A stretch of DNA of 6,547 nucleotides from Chloroflexota bacterium (GCA_019240175.1 JAFAYS010000402.1:1-6547); one strand, 5' to 3'; positions 1-5,106 are shown, counted from the first letter of the stretch. Program-made: numbers and translations. Notes: generated from the letters alone by a model not told the origin.

Positions 1-21
1 GTGCCATGATCGAGTGTTCAC
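1..21 (-). CDS. 5' end of an unidentified gene, cut by the window edge
   Basis: On the minus strand a strong Shine-Dalgarno sequence, GAGGAGG (complement of 28-34), stands six bases before a GTG codon (complement of 19-21). The frame stays open to the window edge and reads M-N-T-R-S-W-H. This is the spacing and strength expected of a real start, and it lies downstream of the hydrolase gene in the same orientation. Only seven codons are visible, so no function can be proposed. The 144 bases between it and the hydrolase stop hold no other gene that I can support; a TACACT hexamer (complement of 84-89) is only a weak -10 candidate. Confidence 0.5.
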
Positions 22-112
22 GAAAAACCTCCTCAAAATCTCTTAAGTCTTTGTTCGGTGCGGGTTGAGGTCATGGTGCAAAGTGTACCAAACAAAATGA
101 AAAGGGAAGAGC

Positions 113-165
113 GCGAGCGAAAAAATCCGCCCTGCGCTCCTCCCTCCAACATTCCAAACGCTCGC
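113..165 (-). other. weak inverted repeat just after the hydrolase stop codon
   Basis: Seven-base complementary arms (113-119 and 159-165) flank a 39-base loop immediately 3' of the TAA stop of the hydrolase gene. On the minus strand the second arm is followed by a pyrimidine-rich stretch. This could be a poor transcription terminator, but the loop is long and there is no continuous U tract, so the call is tentative. Confidence 0.2.
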
Positions 166-1956
166 TTACGGCTTGGGCATGTTCTGGATCGCGTTGAACG
201 CTGGGCGCGGGCTCCAGTCCGGGTTCAAGATACCGAACGAGGCCTGCTCGTGCAGCGGGTTACCCGCGCCGTTCCAGGTGACGGCAAAGTTCAGGTTCCA
301 GACAAACATCGCGCCGACCCACGGAGCGTAGTTGTAGCGGGCCAGCTCGATGCCGCGCTTGATGTACTGCGCCTGCTCCTCGGGTGTGTTGCACTGGCCG
401 TACTCGTAGCCCGGCGTGTTGTTCTGCGTGGCCCAGCCGAACTCGGTGACCCACATCTGACGATCGGCCAGGCCTTCCTGGACCATCACGTCGCGGATCT
501 GCTCAAGGCGGCGGAAGTAGAACTCGCTGTTGCCGTTCCAGCCGTCGCAGACACTGTTCTGCGGGCGGCCCGGATTGGGCAGCTCGTCGGGCGGGTTGAG
601 CGTGCCAGCCGGGTGAACGCCGATCACGTCCATGTGCGTGCGGAAGCGCGGGTCACGGAACATAGCGCGCAGATACGCCAGATCGCTGTAGGCCACCTCG
701 CGCTTGTTGGTCTCGGTGGGCGTGGGCGAGCCCGAAACGACGATCGCGTTCGGATCGGCGGCCTTGATCGCATCGTAGCCGGCGACCAGCAGATCGACGT
801 AGAACGGTGCCTCGGCGACCACACCGCCGTTCTCAATAGCGTAGTTCTGCTCGTTCCAGATCTCGTAGGCGTGGACGCGACCCTTATAGCGGGTAGCCAG
901 CGCGCCCATGAACTGGCCGAAGCGGGCGAAGTTGGCGCGATTCGGCATGCCGTGACCACCGTTGCCGGTCGCCCAGCCGGGAGCGCGCACAACGCTGAAG
1001 AGCAGCTTGACGCCCTTGCCGCTGGCGGCATCGACGACCTTATCAAGCTCGCCCCAGGCGATCGAGCCGTCGCTGTTCATGTGATCCTGCCACGGCACCT
1101 GCTGGCGAATCCAGGTCGGGCCGCCGCTGAAGTTATTGGCCTCGAAGGCACTCTTGGCCAGCGTCAGCGCGCGGTCGCGATCGACGTAGTAGAGCTGCGC
1201 GTTCGAGCCATAGATGAACGGCTCCGGCATCGACTCGGAGGCCTGGCGATAGCGGAAAGCAGCGCTGTTAACCTTCGAGGGATTTTCCTTGGCGTACTGA
1301 TCGCCCAGGCGGCCTAGCAGCACGCGGAAGGCCGGATCGGCCTCGTTCGGGTGAAACTCGAAGCGGTTGCGCTCGAAGTACTGCACCCAGTAGGTTTCGC
1401 CGGTGTCGGCGTTGCGCTCCTGGAACGGCTCCGACTTGGGATAGCCGAAGACCAGCAGGCCGCCGTACTGCTCCCAGAAGGACTTGAACGGTCCACGGGT
1501 CGCGTCGTTACGCAGCGTGTGCTGGGTTTCGCGGAACCAGGTCTGATTGGCATTGCTGGGGATCGATGCGACCGGCTGGAACGGCGCTTCGTTCTCGCGG
1601 CCTTTGATCAGCTCGTTGCCGAGCAGGCGGCCCAGAACATAGAAGCGGTTGTTGTCGCGACCGAAATTCTCAGGGTGCTCTTCCAGCACGGCGCGCTCGA
1701 AGTACTGCACGCGGTAGAACTTGCCGGGCTCGGTGAAGCTTTCCTGGACAAACGGCTCTGAAATCGGAAAGCCGAGGATGCGCAGCGCGTTCGGCGTGTT
1801 CTTCCAGAATTGCCAGTACCAGTTATGAGCTGCATGGCCCGTCTCTTGGAAATATTGAGCTTGCGGTGGCGGCGGGCTTGCTTCTGCCAGCGTGGGGACC
1901 ACTAGCAGCGCGGCAAGCAGAACGAGCAGAGCGCTCATCGAGGCGCGTCGTCGCAT
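166..1956 (-). CDS. secreted clan GH-A glycoside hydrolase with two N-terminal Chloroflexota-type repeat modules
   Basis: A 596-residue exported protein, probably hydrolysing a polysaccharide outside the cell. Residues 1-26 form a signal peptide: RRR, a Leu/Val-rich core, then A-E-A before S27. Two homologous modules follow (about 35-120 and 140-222), each with Y/WFxETxH, FGYP/LGFPxSEPF, VQYFER, a xxHP motif and LLG/LGRLG. From about 245 comes a TIM-barrel hydrolase domain: AYEIWNEQN supplies the likely acid/base E369 and WVTEFGW the likely nucleophile E505, the clan GH-A pattern seen in GH5, GH39 and relatives. The only two cysteines (C470, C522) flank the nucleophile and could form a disulfide. 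The start at 1956 is chosen for the signal peptide and an AGGAGG five bases upstream; the open frame runs 76 codons further up, antisense through the next promoter, without a ribosome site. The exact family and substrate cannot be told; a beta-glycan or xyloside enzyme is a guess. Confidence 0.88.
   Translation of the reverse strand: MRRRASMSALLVLLAALLVVPTLAEASPPPPQAQYFQETGHAAHNWYWQFWKNTPNALRILGFPISEPFVQESFTEPGKFYRVQYFERAVLEEHPENFGRDNNRFYVLGRLLGNELIKGRENEAPFQPVASIPSNANQTWFRETQHTLRNDATRGPFKSFWEQYGGLLVFGYPKSEPFQERNADTGETYWVQYFERNRFEFHPNEADPAFRVLLGRLGDQYAKENPSKVNSAAFRYRQASESMPEPFIYGSNAQLYYVDRDRALTLAKSAFEANNFSGGPTWIRQQVPWQDHMNSDGSIAWGELDKVVDAASGKGVKLLFSVVRAPGWATGNGGHGMPNRANFARFGQFMGALATRYKGRVHAYEIWNEQNYAIENGGVVAEAPFYVDLLVAGYDAIKAADPNAIVVSGSPTPTETNKREVAYSDLAYLRAMFRDPRFRTHMDVIGVHPAGTLNPPDELPNPGRPQNSVCDGWNGNSEFYFRRLEQIRDVMVQEGLADRQMWVTEFGWATQNNTPGYEYGQCNTPEEQAQYIKRGIELARYNYAPWVGAMFVWNLNFAVTWNGAGNPLHEQASFGILNPDWSPRPAFNAIQNMPKP
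1288..1857 (-). repeat. tandem pair of VQYFER modules inside the hydrolase gene
   Basis: Two copies of an approximately 85-residue module lie side by side (residues about 35-120 and 140-222 of the hydrolase). The copies are diverged, but 18 identical bases encode VQYFER plus flanks in both (1369-1386 and 1693-1710, exactly 324 bases or 108 codons apart). I recall such modules in many secreted Chloroflexota proteins; their function, perhaps carbohydrate or wall binding, is inference. Confidence 0.75.
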
Positions 1957-1961
1957 GAATT

Positions 1962-1967
1962 CCTCCT
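1962..1967 (-). promoter_or_regulatory. ribosome binding site of the glycoside hydrolase gene
   Basis: AGGAGG on the minus strand, five bases before the ATG at 1954-1956. It fixes the start at the signal peptide and argues against the longer open frame that begins at 2184. Confidence 0.85.
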
Positions 1968-2014
1968 TGGGGCCTTGATCAGCCCAAAACCAGTAAGTAG
2001 ACATCGGTAGAAGC

Positions 2015-2029
2015 ACCCTATTATAGGGT
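2015..2029. promoter_or_regulatory. 15-base palindrome over the hydrolase -10 box (candidate operator)
   Basis: A perfect palindrome with seven-base arms around one central base (ACCCTAT, centre, ATAGGGT). It contains the whole -10 hexamer of the hydrolase promoter (2020-2025). A repressor bound here would block polymerase. Alternatively it could simply be an AT-rich coincidence. Confidence 0.35.
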
Positions 2030-2046
2030 TGTGCCACTGATGTCAA
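2020..2046 (-). promoter_or_regulatory. promoter of the glycoside hydrolase gene
   Basis: On the minus strand TTGACA (complement of 2041-2046) and TATAAT (complement of 2020-2025) are both perfect sigma-70 consensus hexamers, separated by a short 15-base spacer. The predicted transcript begins near 2013, giving a leader of about 57 bases. The -35 lies inside the last codons of the LOG-like gene, and the first bases of the -10 include its TAA stop. Confidence 0.65.
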
Positions 2047-2548
2047 TGTGATAGACCGCTGAGCCAACACTTCCGCGTCGCTGACGGGCTGCGGCAAGCG
2101 CAAGCTCCACAGCGGCCTCCGGCGTCGTGGCCGGCTCAACCAGATCTTGCGCGCCGCTGGGTGGCCAGCTTTGCAAGCCGACAACCATCAGCCCGGCTCG
2201 ACGAGCCAGCGCAATCTCCGAAAGTGTGCCCCAGCCGCCACCGATGGCGATGACGGCCTCCGCGCTGTGGATCAAGACCACATTGCGAGCCTCACCCATG
2301 CCGGTCACGATCGGCAGCACAACCGCTGGATTGGCTGTGTGTGCATCCGTCGATGGCAGCAGACCAACCGTTAAGCCGCCGGCCTGGCGCGCTCCACGAC
2401 ACACCGCCTCCATCACCCCACCCAATCCTCCACACAGCACAATTGCGCCAGCACGAGCCAGGCCAAGACCAACCGCTTCGGCGAGTTCGATCAGCGGCGG
2501 GTCGGCCTGTCCAGGGCCACAAACTGCGATACGGAGAGGTGCAATCAA
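2021..2548 (-). CDS. TIGR00725 / LOG-like (SLOG, Rossmann-fold) nucleotide-binding protein
   Basis: A 175-residue cytoplasmic protein of the family once labelled 'lysine decarboxylase-like'. Visible motifs are RIAVCGPG near the N-terminus (6-13), a glycine-rich CGGLGGVMEAVCRGA (39-53), GMGEARN with R88, and GGGWGTLSEIAL (103-114), which is the TIGR00725 form of the PGGxGTxxE phosphate-binding and catalytic motif of cytokinin-activating LOG proteins. Length fits the family. Relatives bind nucleotides or hydrolyse nucleoside monophosphates; the substrate here is not known. The only plausible start is a TTG at 2546-2548, because an in-frame TAG lies four codons upstream; its ribosome site is weak (AAAGAA). 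It follows thpR on the same strand after 64 bases and has its own promoter. Confidence 0.85.
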   Translation of the reverse strand: MIAPLRIAVCGPGQADPPLIELAEAVGLGLARAGAIVLCGGLGGVMEAVCRGARQAGGLTVGLLPSTDAHTANPAVVLPIVTGMGEARNVVLIHSAEAVIAIGGGWGTLSEIALARRAGLMVVGLQSWPPSGAQDLVEPATTPEAAVELALAAARQRRGSVGSAVYHIDISGTTL

Positions 2549-2601
2549 GGTGGATTCTTTCTAGAGGCTTGCGGGGAGTTTCAAGTCTATCAGCGCGGCC
2601 C

Positions 2602-2629
2602 ATTATACCAAGCTAGGCCTGTGCGTCAA
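2602..2629 (-). promoter_or_regulatory. promoter of the LOG-like gene
   Basis: TTGACG (complement of 2624-2629), a 16-base spacer and TATAAT (complement of 2602-2607) on the minus strand. The -35 lies within the last codons of thpR (its TAG is 2613-2615), and the -10 stands just after that stop. Transcription would begin near 2595, about 47 bases before the TTG start. Confidence 0.7.
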
Positions 2630-3206
2630 GCCCAAGCCGCACGTGCGCCAGCGTGTGATAGCGCGCGCCTCGTGGGCGAAGCTCGGAGCGCATCAACACG
2701 ATCTCATTTACAGGGAGTACTATTGGCTGTAGTACTTTTGCCTGCTGCACAGCACCACTAATGGATACGAGGTCGAGTGCGCTCGGATCTTTTACACTGC
2801 GACCTAAGGTGAGATGCGGGCTAAACGCGCGATCCTCGGTCGGAAAGCCCAGCGGCTCGATGTAGCGCTCAACATCAGCTTGCAGCGCTTTGAGCGCGGG
2901 CAGATCGCCGCGCACACCGAGCCAGACAACACGCGGGCGAATCAGGCTGGGAAAGGTGCCAAGCTCGTCGGTCTGGAGCTGAAAAGGCCGGTGCTTGGCG
3001 GCCAGCCGCTCCATCTCCCCGACGATTGTGGGAACCATGCCGGCGCGCACGCTGCCCAAAAATTTCAGCGTCAGATGCGTACCGTTAGGATCGGCCCAGC
3101 GCACGGCACCGGTGTTGCGGCGGAGCTGTAATTGGAGATCGCTCATCTGCTGCTTCACAGCTTCGGGCAGATCGATCGCGATAAATAAACGCAGAAGTTG
3201 TTCCAT
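2613..3206 (-). CDS. thpR: RNA 2',3'-cyclic phosphodiesterase (2'-5' RNA ligase family)
   Basis: A 197-residue member of the 2H phosphoesterase superfamily, whose bacterial members open 2',3'-cyclic phosphates on RNA and can join or cleave 2'-5' linkages in vitro. Both signature HxTx motifs are present and intact: H44-L-T46-L followed by KFLG, and H131-L-T133-L followed by GR. The N-terminus RLFIAIDLP and the length of about 190 residues are typical. The ATG at 3204-3206 is preferred because GGGAG stands seven bases upstream; a TTG two codons earlier (3210-3212) would leave a single-base gap. The gene diverges from the M20-like gene. Its position gives no clear hint of its cellular substrate. 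Confidence 0.93.
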   Translation of the reverse strand: MEQLLRLFIAIDLPEAVKQQMSDLQLQLRRNTGAVRWADPNGTHLTLKFLGSVRAGMVPTIVGEMERLAAKHRPFQLQTDELGTFPSLIRPRVVWLGVRGDLPALKALQADVERYIEPLGFPTEDRAFSPHLTLGRSVKDPSALDLVSISGAVQQAKVLQPIVLPVNEIVLMRSELRPRGARYHTLAHVRLGLDAQA

Positions 3207-3307
3207 ACCCAAGCTCCCTCATTAGCCAGGGCGCGTCCTGCAAACCATCGCCGAAACAAACACGCTGGCGACGATTCGCTCGCACGCCTGTTTATTCATT
3301 CGTCATC

Positions 3308-3336
3308 TTGACAGTATAATAGGCGTCGATCATACT
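3308..3336 (+). promoter_or_regulatory. promoter region of the M20-like gene
   Basis: Two overlapping readings are possible on the plus strand. One is TTGACA (3308-3313), a 17-base spacer and CATACT (3331-3336), with a start near 3343 and a very short leader. The other uses the perfect -10 hexamer TATAAT (3315-3320) with a poor -35 (TTTATT, 3291-3296), starting near 3327. I cannot choose between them, but promoter activity toward the M20-like gene is likely. Confidence 0.55.
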
Positions 3337-3339
3337 GTC
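3310..3339. promoter_or_regulatory. 30-base dyad in the thpR / M20-like divergent region (candidate operator)
   Basis: Perfect eight-base arms GACAGTAT (3310-3317) and ATACTGTC (3332-3339) are symmetric about 3324.5, with further matched pairs toward the centre. Arm centres are 22 bases apart, about two helical turns, which suits a dimeric regulator. The dyad overlaps the M20-like promoter and candidate minus-strand elements. Confidence 0.5.
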
Positions 3340-3341
3340 CG
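3313..3341 (-). promoter_or_regulatory. possible thpR promoter, mirror image of the opposite one
   Basis: Because of the dyad, the minus strand shows CGGACA (complement of 3336-3341), a 17-base spacer and TATACT (complement of 3313-3318). The -10 matches consensus at five of six bases and the -35 at four of six. The leader to thpR would be about 100 bases. It is the best minus-strand candidate I see in the gap. Confidence 0.35.
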
Positions 3342-3356
3342 CAGAAGGAGATCAGC

Positions 3357-4652
3357 GTGAATCATCCCGCTAGCCCACAGCCCGATGCCCTGCTCAACAA
3401 TCTGAGACTGCTCTGCGCTCAATCGTCTGTCTCGGGGCAGACGCGCGAGCTTACCGAATGCGCCGATAGCGTCGTCGCGATTTTACGCGATGTCGGCCTG
3501 GATTGCCGAATCCTGCCGACAGCGGGAGCGCCGATTGTGATTGGGCGCTACGACGCAGGTGCCGAGCGTACGCTGCTGCTCTACGGACGCTACGATGTTC
3601 CGCCAGCCGGGCTGCGGCGCTCGTGGAGCATCGATCCATTTCGGCCCACCGTGCGCGATAACAAGGTGTATGCCCGTGGCGCGGTCGTCAAAGGCGAGCT
3701 GGTAGCGCGGGCGGCGGCGCTGCAAACGCTGATCGAGCAAAAAGTTCCGCTGAATATCACGTTTGTGGTCGAGGGCGAAAGCCTGATCGGCAGCCCGAAC
3801 CTCGGCGCGGCACGGGAAGCGATCGGCGCGAGCAACCTTTCGCTGTGGAGCGGCGGCGGCTTCGATAGCGCCGGCTTGCCGCTGTTCTACACCGGCGTCA
3901 AGGGCTTGCTGCAGGTCGAGCTGCAGGTCGCGACGGCCACGACGGTTGTGCCGGCGACCTATGCCGCCACGGTGCCCAATCCGATCTGGACGCTGGTGAT
4001 GGCGCTCAGCAGCATCAAGAGCGAGTTTGAAGAGATTCTGATCGAGGGCTTTTACGACGAGATCGCGCCGCCCAGCCGCCAGGAGCTTAACACGGTGCAA
4101 GGGCTGGACGTCGGCGACCAGGAGCGGCGCAAGGCCTGGGGTCTTCAGCAGTTTGTGGCCAATGTCGGCGGCGCGATGCTGACGCGCACCGAGACCTTCT
4201 CGCCAACTGTCAATATCAGCAATCTCAATGTCAACAGCAGCACGGCGCCGGCGATTCCGCAACGGGCTAGCGCCGAGATCCAGTTTCAGCTTGTGCCGGA
4301 TCTTCAGCCGGCGCGCTTATTCGAGCTGCTGCAAACGCATCTCCAAAACCGTGGCTTCAACGATCTGCACATTAAGTTGCTGCCGGGCGCGTATAAGCCG
4401 CTGCTGTCGGCTGAGCTGCCCATTGATGCCGCGCAGGCCGCCGTGCCGATCTTCGGCAAGCCCGCGCATGTGCTGCCGCTCACGCCGTTCGCCGCGCCCG
4501 CCGCGCTGCTTGCGCCCGATGTTCCGCTGCTCAGCTGTGGCTTGGAGCGGCCCAGCAGCTCGATCCTGGGCGCGGATGAGCATGTGCCGTTCGAGGATGT
4601 TATGGCGCATACACGGCTGATGATCGAACTGATCACGCGGATTGCGGTTTGA
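3357..4652 (+). CDS. M20-family metallopeptidase homologue lacking the active site (probable pseudoenzyme)
   Basis: A 431-residue cytoplasmic protein with the two-domain layout of M20/COG0624 peptidases and deacylases: catalytic-type halves at about 10-180 and 350-431, and a lid/dimerisation domain between, with IEGFYDEIAPPS (229-240), PTVNISNLNV (283-292) and IPQRASAEIQFQLVP (300-314). The scaffold is recognisable but the chemistry is gone. The metal-binding His of GHYDVQP is R78 (GRYDVPP). The bridging Asp of RGAxDDKG is missing (RGAVVKG, 107-113). The catalytic Glu and metal Glu of EGEEEIGS are S142 and L143 (EGESLIGS). The Asp ligand after it is absent (SLWSGGGFD), the lid His is gone, and the Arg of FRLVP is Q311. 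D80 and H409 remain. The frame is intact, so this is not a decaying gene. Start: GTG with AAGGAG six bases upstream. It may bind a peptide or act as a regulator; this is inference. Confidence 0.85.
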   Translation: MNHPASPQPDALLNNLRLLCAQSSVSGQTRELTECADSVVAILRDVGLDCRILPTAGAPIVIGRYDAGAERTLLLYGRYDVPPAGLRRSWSIDPFRPTVRDNKVYARGAVVKGELVARAAALQTLIEQKVPLNITFVVEGESLIGSPNLGAAREAIGASNLSLWSGGGFDSAGLPLFYTGVKGLLQVELQVATATTVVPATYAATVPNPIWTLVMALSSIKSEFEEILIEGFYDEIAPPSRQELNTVQGLDVGDQERRKAWGLQQFVANVGGAMLTRTETFSPTVNISNLNVNSSTAPAIPQRASAEIQFQLVPDLQPARLFELLQTHLQNRGFNDLHIKLLPGAYKPLLSAELPIDAAQAAVPIFGKPAHVLPLTPFAAPAALLAPDVPLLSCGLERPSSSILGADEHVPFEDVMAHTRLMIELITRIAV

Positions 4653-4654
4653 GG

Positions 4655-4719
4655 CCCTAACCCCTAACCCCTTTCCCACTCCTCGGCGAGCTTTCGCCTC
4701 GTCGGCGATAGGAGAGGGG
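4655..4719. repeat. CCCTAAC tandem repeat followed by an imperfect hairpin
   Basis: Two exact CCCTAAC units (4655-4661, 4662-4668) and a third CCC begin three bases after the M20-like stop. They run into an imperfect palindrome: arms CCCCTTTCC (4668-4676) and GGAGAGGGG (4711-4719) pair over nine positions with one G-T wobble. Inside is a five-base stem GGCGA/TCGCC (4685-4698) with a GCTT loop, and TCGGCGA occurs twice. It resembles the extragenic palindromic repeats common in Chloroflexota. It may help end the M20-like transcript, though no U tract follows. Confidence 0.55.
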
Positions 4720-4724
4720 CATGT

Positions 4725-4744
4725 GGGCGCGGCAAGCAGCGCCC
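4725..4744 (+). terminator. GC-rich hairpin downstream of the M20-like gene
   Basis: A perfect six-base stem GGGCGC/GCGCCC (4725-4730, 4739-4744) closes an eight-base loop. It is followed by TTAC and then a T-rich repeat beginning at 4753. It is a possible weak terminator, or the second palindrome of the composite repeat before it. Confidence 0.3.
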
Positions 4745-4752
4745 TTACGGAC

Positions 4753-4781
4753 TTTGTTCTTTGTTCCTTTGTTCTTTGTTC
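4753..4781. repeat. TTTGTTC short tandem repeat
   Basis: Four exact TTTGTTC units at 4753, 4760, 4768 and 4775, with one extra C between the second and third. The array ends eight bases before the tRNA promoter. No coding role is evident. Confidence 0.85.
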
Positions 4782-4789
4782 TTCCCCGT

Positions 4790-4818
4790 TTGACAACCCG
4801 CCGGACGCGTGGTACTAT
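4790..4818 (+). promoter_or_regulatory. strong promoter of the tRNA cluster
   Basis: TTGACA (4790-4795), an exact 17-base spacer and TACTAT (4813-4818), with an extended -10 TG at 4810-4811. Transcription should begin near 4825, leaving only a few bases before the initiator tRNA. A consensus -35 plus extended -10 fits the high output a tRNA needs. Confidence 0.8.
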
Positions 4819-4830
4819 TGCTTTCGTCGT

Positions 4831-4905
4831 CGCGGCGTGGAGCAGTGGCAGCTCGTCGGGCTCATAACCCGAAGGTCGATGGTTCGAATCCATCCGCCGC
4901 TACCA
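4831..4905 (+). tRNA. initiator tRNA-fMet (anticodon CAU)
   Basis: A 75-base cloverleaf with encoded CCA. The acceptor arms CGCGGCG and CGCCGCT pair except at position 1:72 (C-U), the mismatch that marks bacterial initiators. The D-stem is GAGC/GCTC with A11-U24. The anticodon stem TCGGG/CCCGA has the three consecutive G-C pairs next to the CTCATAA loop that direct the tRNA to the ribosomal P site. The T-stem is GATGG/CCATC with a TTCGAAT loop. From the D-stem through the anticodon arm it closely resembles E. coli tRNA-fMet, but with a D-loop two bases shorter. It carries formyl-methionine for start codons. CAU sits at 4863-4865. Confidence 0.96.
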
Positions 4906-4909
4906 AACT

Positions 4910-4957
4910 TGATTGCTCATGTTGATGGTGCATTACGTATCACAGCATGAGCAATCA
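4910..4957. repeat. 12-bp perfect inverted repeat between the two tRNAs
   Basis: Arms TGATTGCTCATG (4910-4921) and CATGAGCAATCA (4946-4957) are exactly complementary around a 24-base loop; three more pairs, one a wobble, can extend the stem inward. It begins five bases after the first tRNA and ends 18 before the second. No U tract follows, so it does not look like a terminator. A processing hairpin in a shared tRNA precursor is one possibility. I see no convincing separate promoter for the second tRNA. Confidence 0.8.
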
Positions 4958-4975
4958 CATTGCACGGCAATATGC

Positions 4976-5052
4976 GCTGGGGTAGCTCAGATGGTTAGAG
5001 CGTGGGATTCATAACCCCAAGGTCGGGAGTTCGATCCTCCCCCCCAGCACCA
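4976..5052 (+). tRNA. tRNA with CAU anticodon, probably elongator tRNA-Met
   Basis: A 77-base cloverleaf with encoded CCA: acceptor GCTGGGG/CCCCAGC, D-stem GCTC/GAGC, anticodon stem TGGGA/CCCCA, loop TTCATAA with CAU at 5010-5012, variable region AGGTC, T-stem GGGAG/CTCCC with TTCGATC. The fully paired acceptor and lack of the initiator G-C triplet position exclude a second initiator. U32 and the variable and T-arm sequence resemble the Bacillus elongator Met tRNA, which is why I prefer Met. A tRNA-Ile2, whose C34 becomes lysidine, has the same gene anticodon and cannot be excluded, especially with tilS next door. The anticodon stem has an A31-C39 mismatch. Confidence 0.93.
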
Positions 5053-5058
5053 CCGATC

Positions 5059-5090
5059 AACCGGCTCTTGAAGAGCCGGTTTTGTTATTT
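5059..5090 (+). terminator. intrinsic terminator after the tRNA pair
   Basis: A perfect ten-base stem AACCGGCTCT/AGAGCCGGTT (5059-5068, 5072-5081) with a TGA loop, followed by TTGTTATTT. It starts seven bases after the second tRNA and ends 17 bases before tilS. It should end most tRNA transcripts while letting some read through into tilS. Confidence 0.9.
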
Positions 5091-5106
5091 CTCAGGATGG
5101 CTCAGC

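Noticed and set aside
58..1317. 419-codon open frame on the plus strand
   Set aside because: It lies antisense to the hydrolase gene, begins at a GTG without a ribosome site, and its protein is low-complexity (V, A, R, L rich) with no motif; it mirrors the GC-biased codons of the real gene.
1957..2184. 76-codon N-terminal extension of the hydrolase
   Set aside because: It would cover the promoter and the 3' end of the LOG-like gene, has no ribosome site, and would bury the signal peptide.
3483..4262. 259-codon minus-strand open frame opposite the M20-like gene
   Set aside because: Arg/Asp/His/Ala-rich shadow with no recognisable domain, while the plus-strand frame has clear M20 homology and a ribosome site.
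4642..4950. 102-codon open frame over the repeat block and initiator tRNA
   Set aside because: It runs through a certain tRNA gene and tandem repeats; its protein has no meaningful composition.
4831..5052. tRNA genes as an attachment site for an integrated element
   Set aside because: I see no integrase and no repeated 3' tRNA segment in the window.
5002..5106. 35-codon extension of tilS
   Set aside because: It translates the second half of a tRNA and the terminator; homology to TilS begins only at the ATG at 5107.
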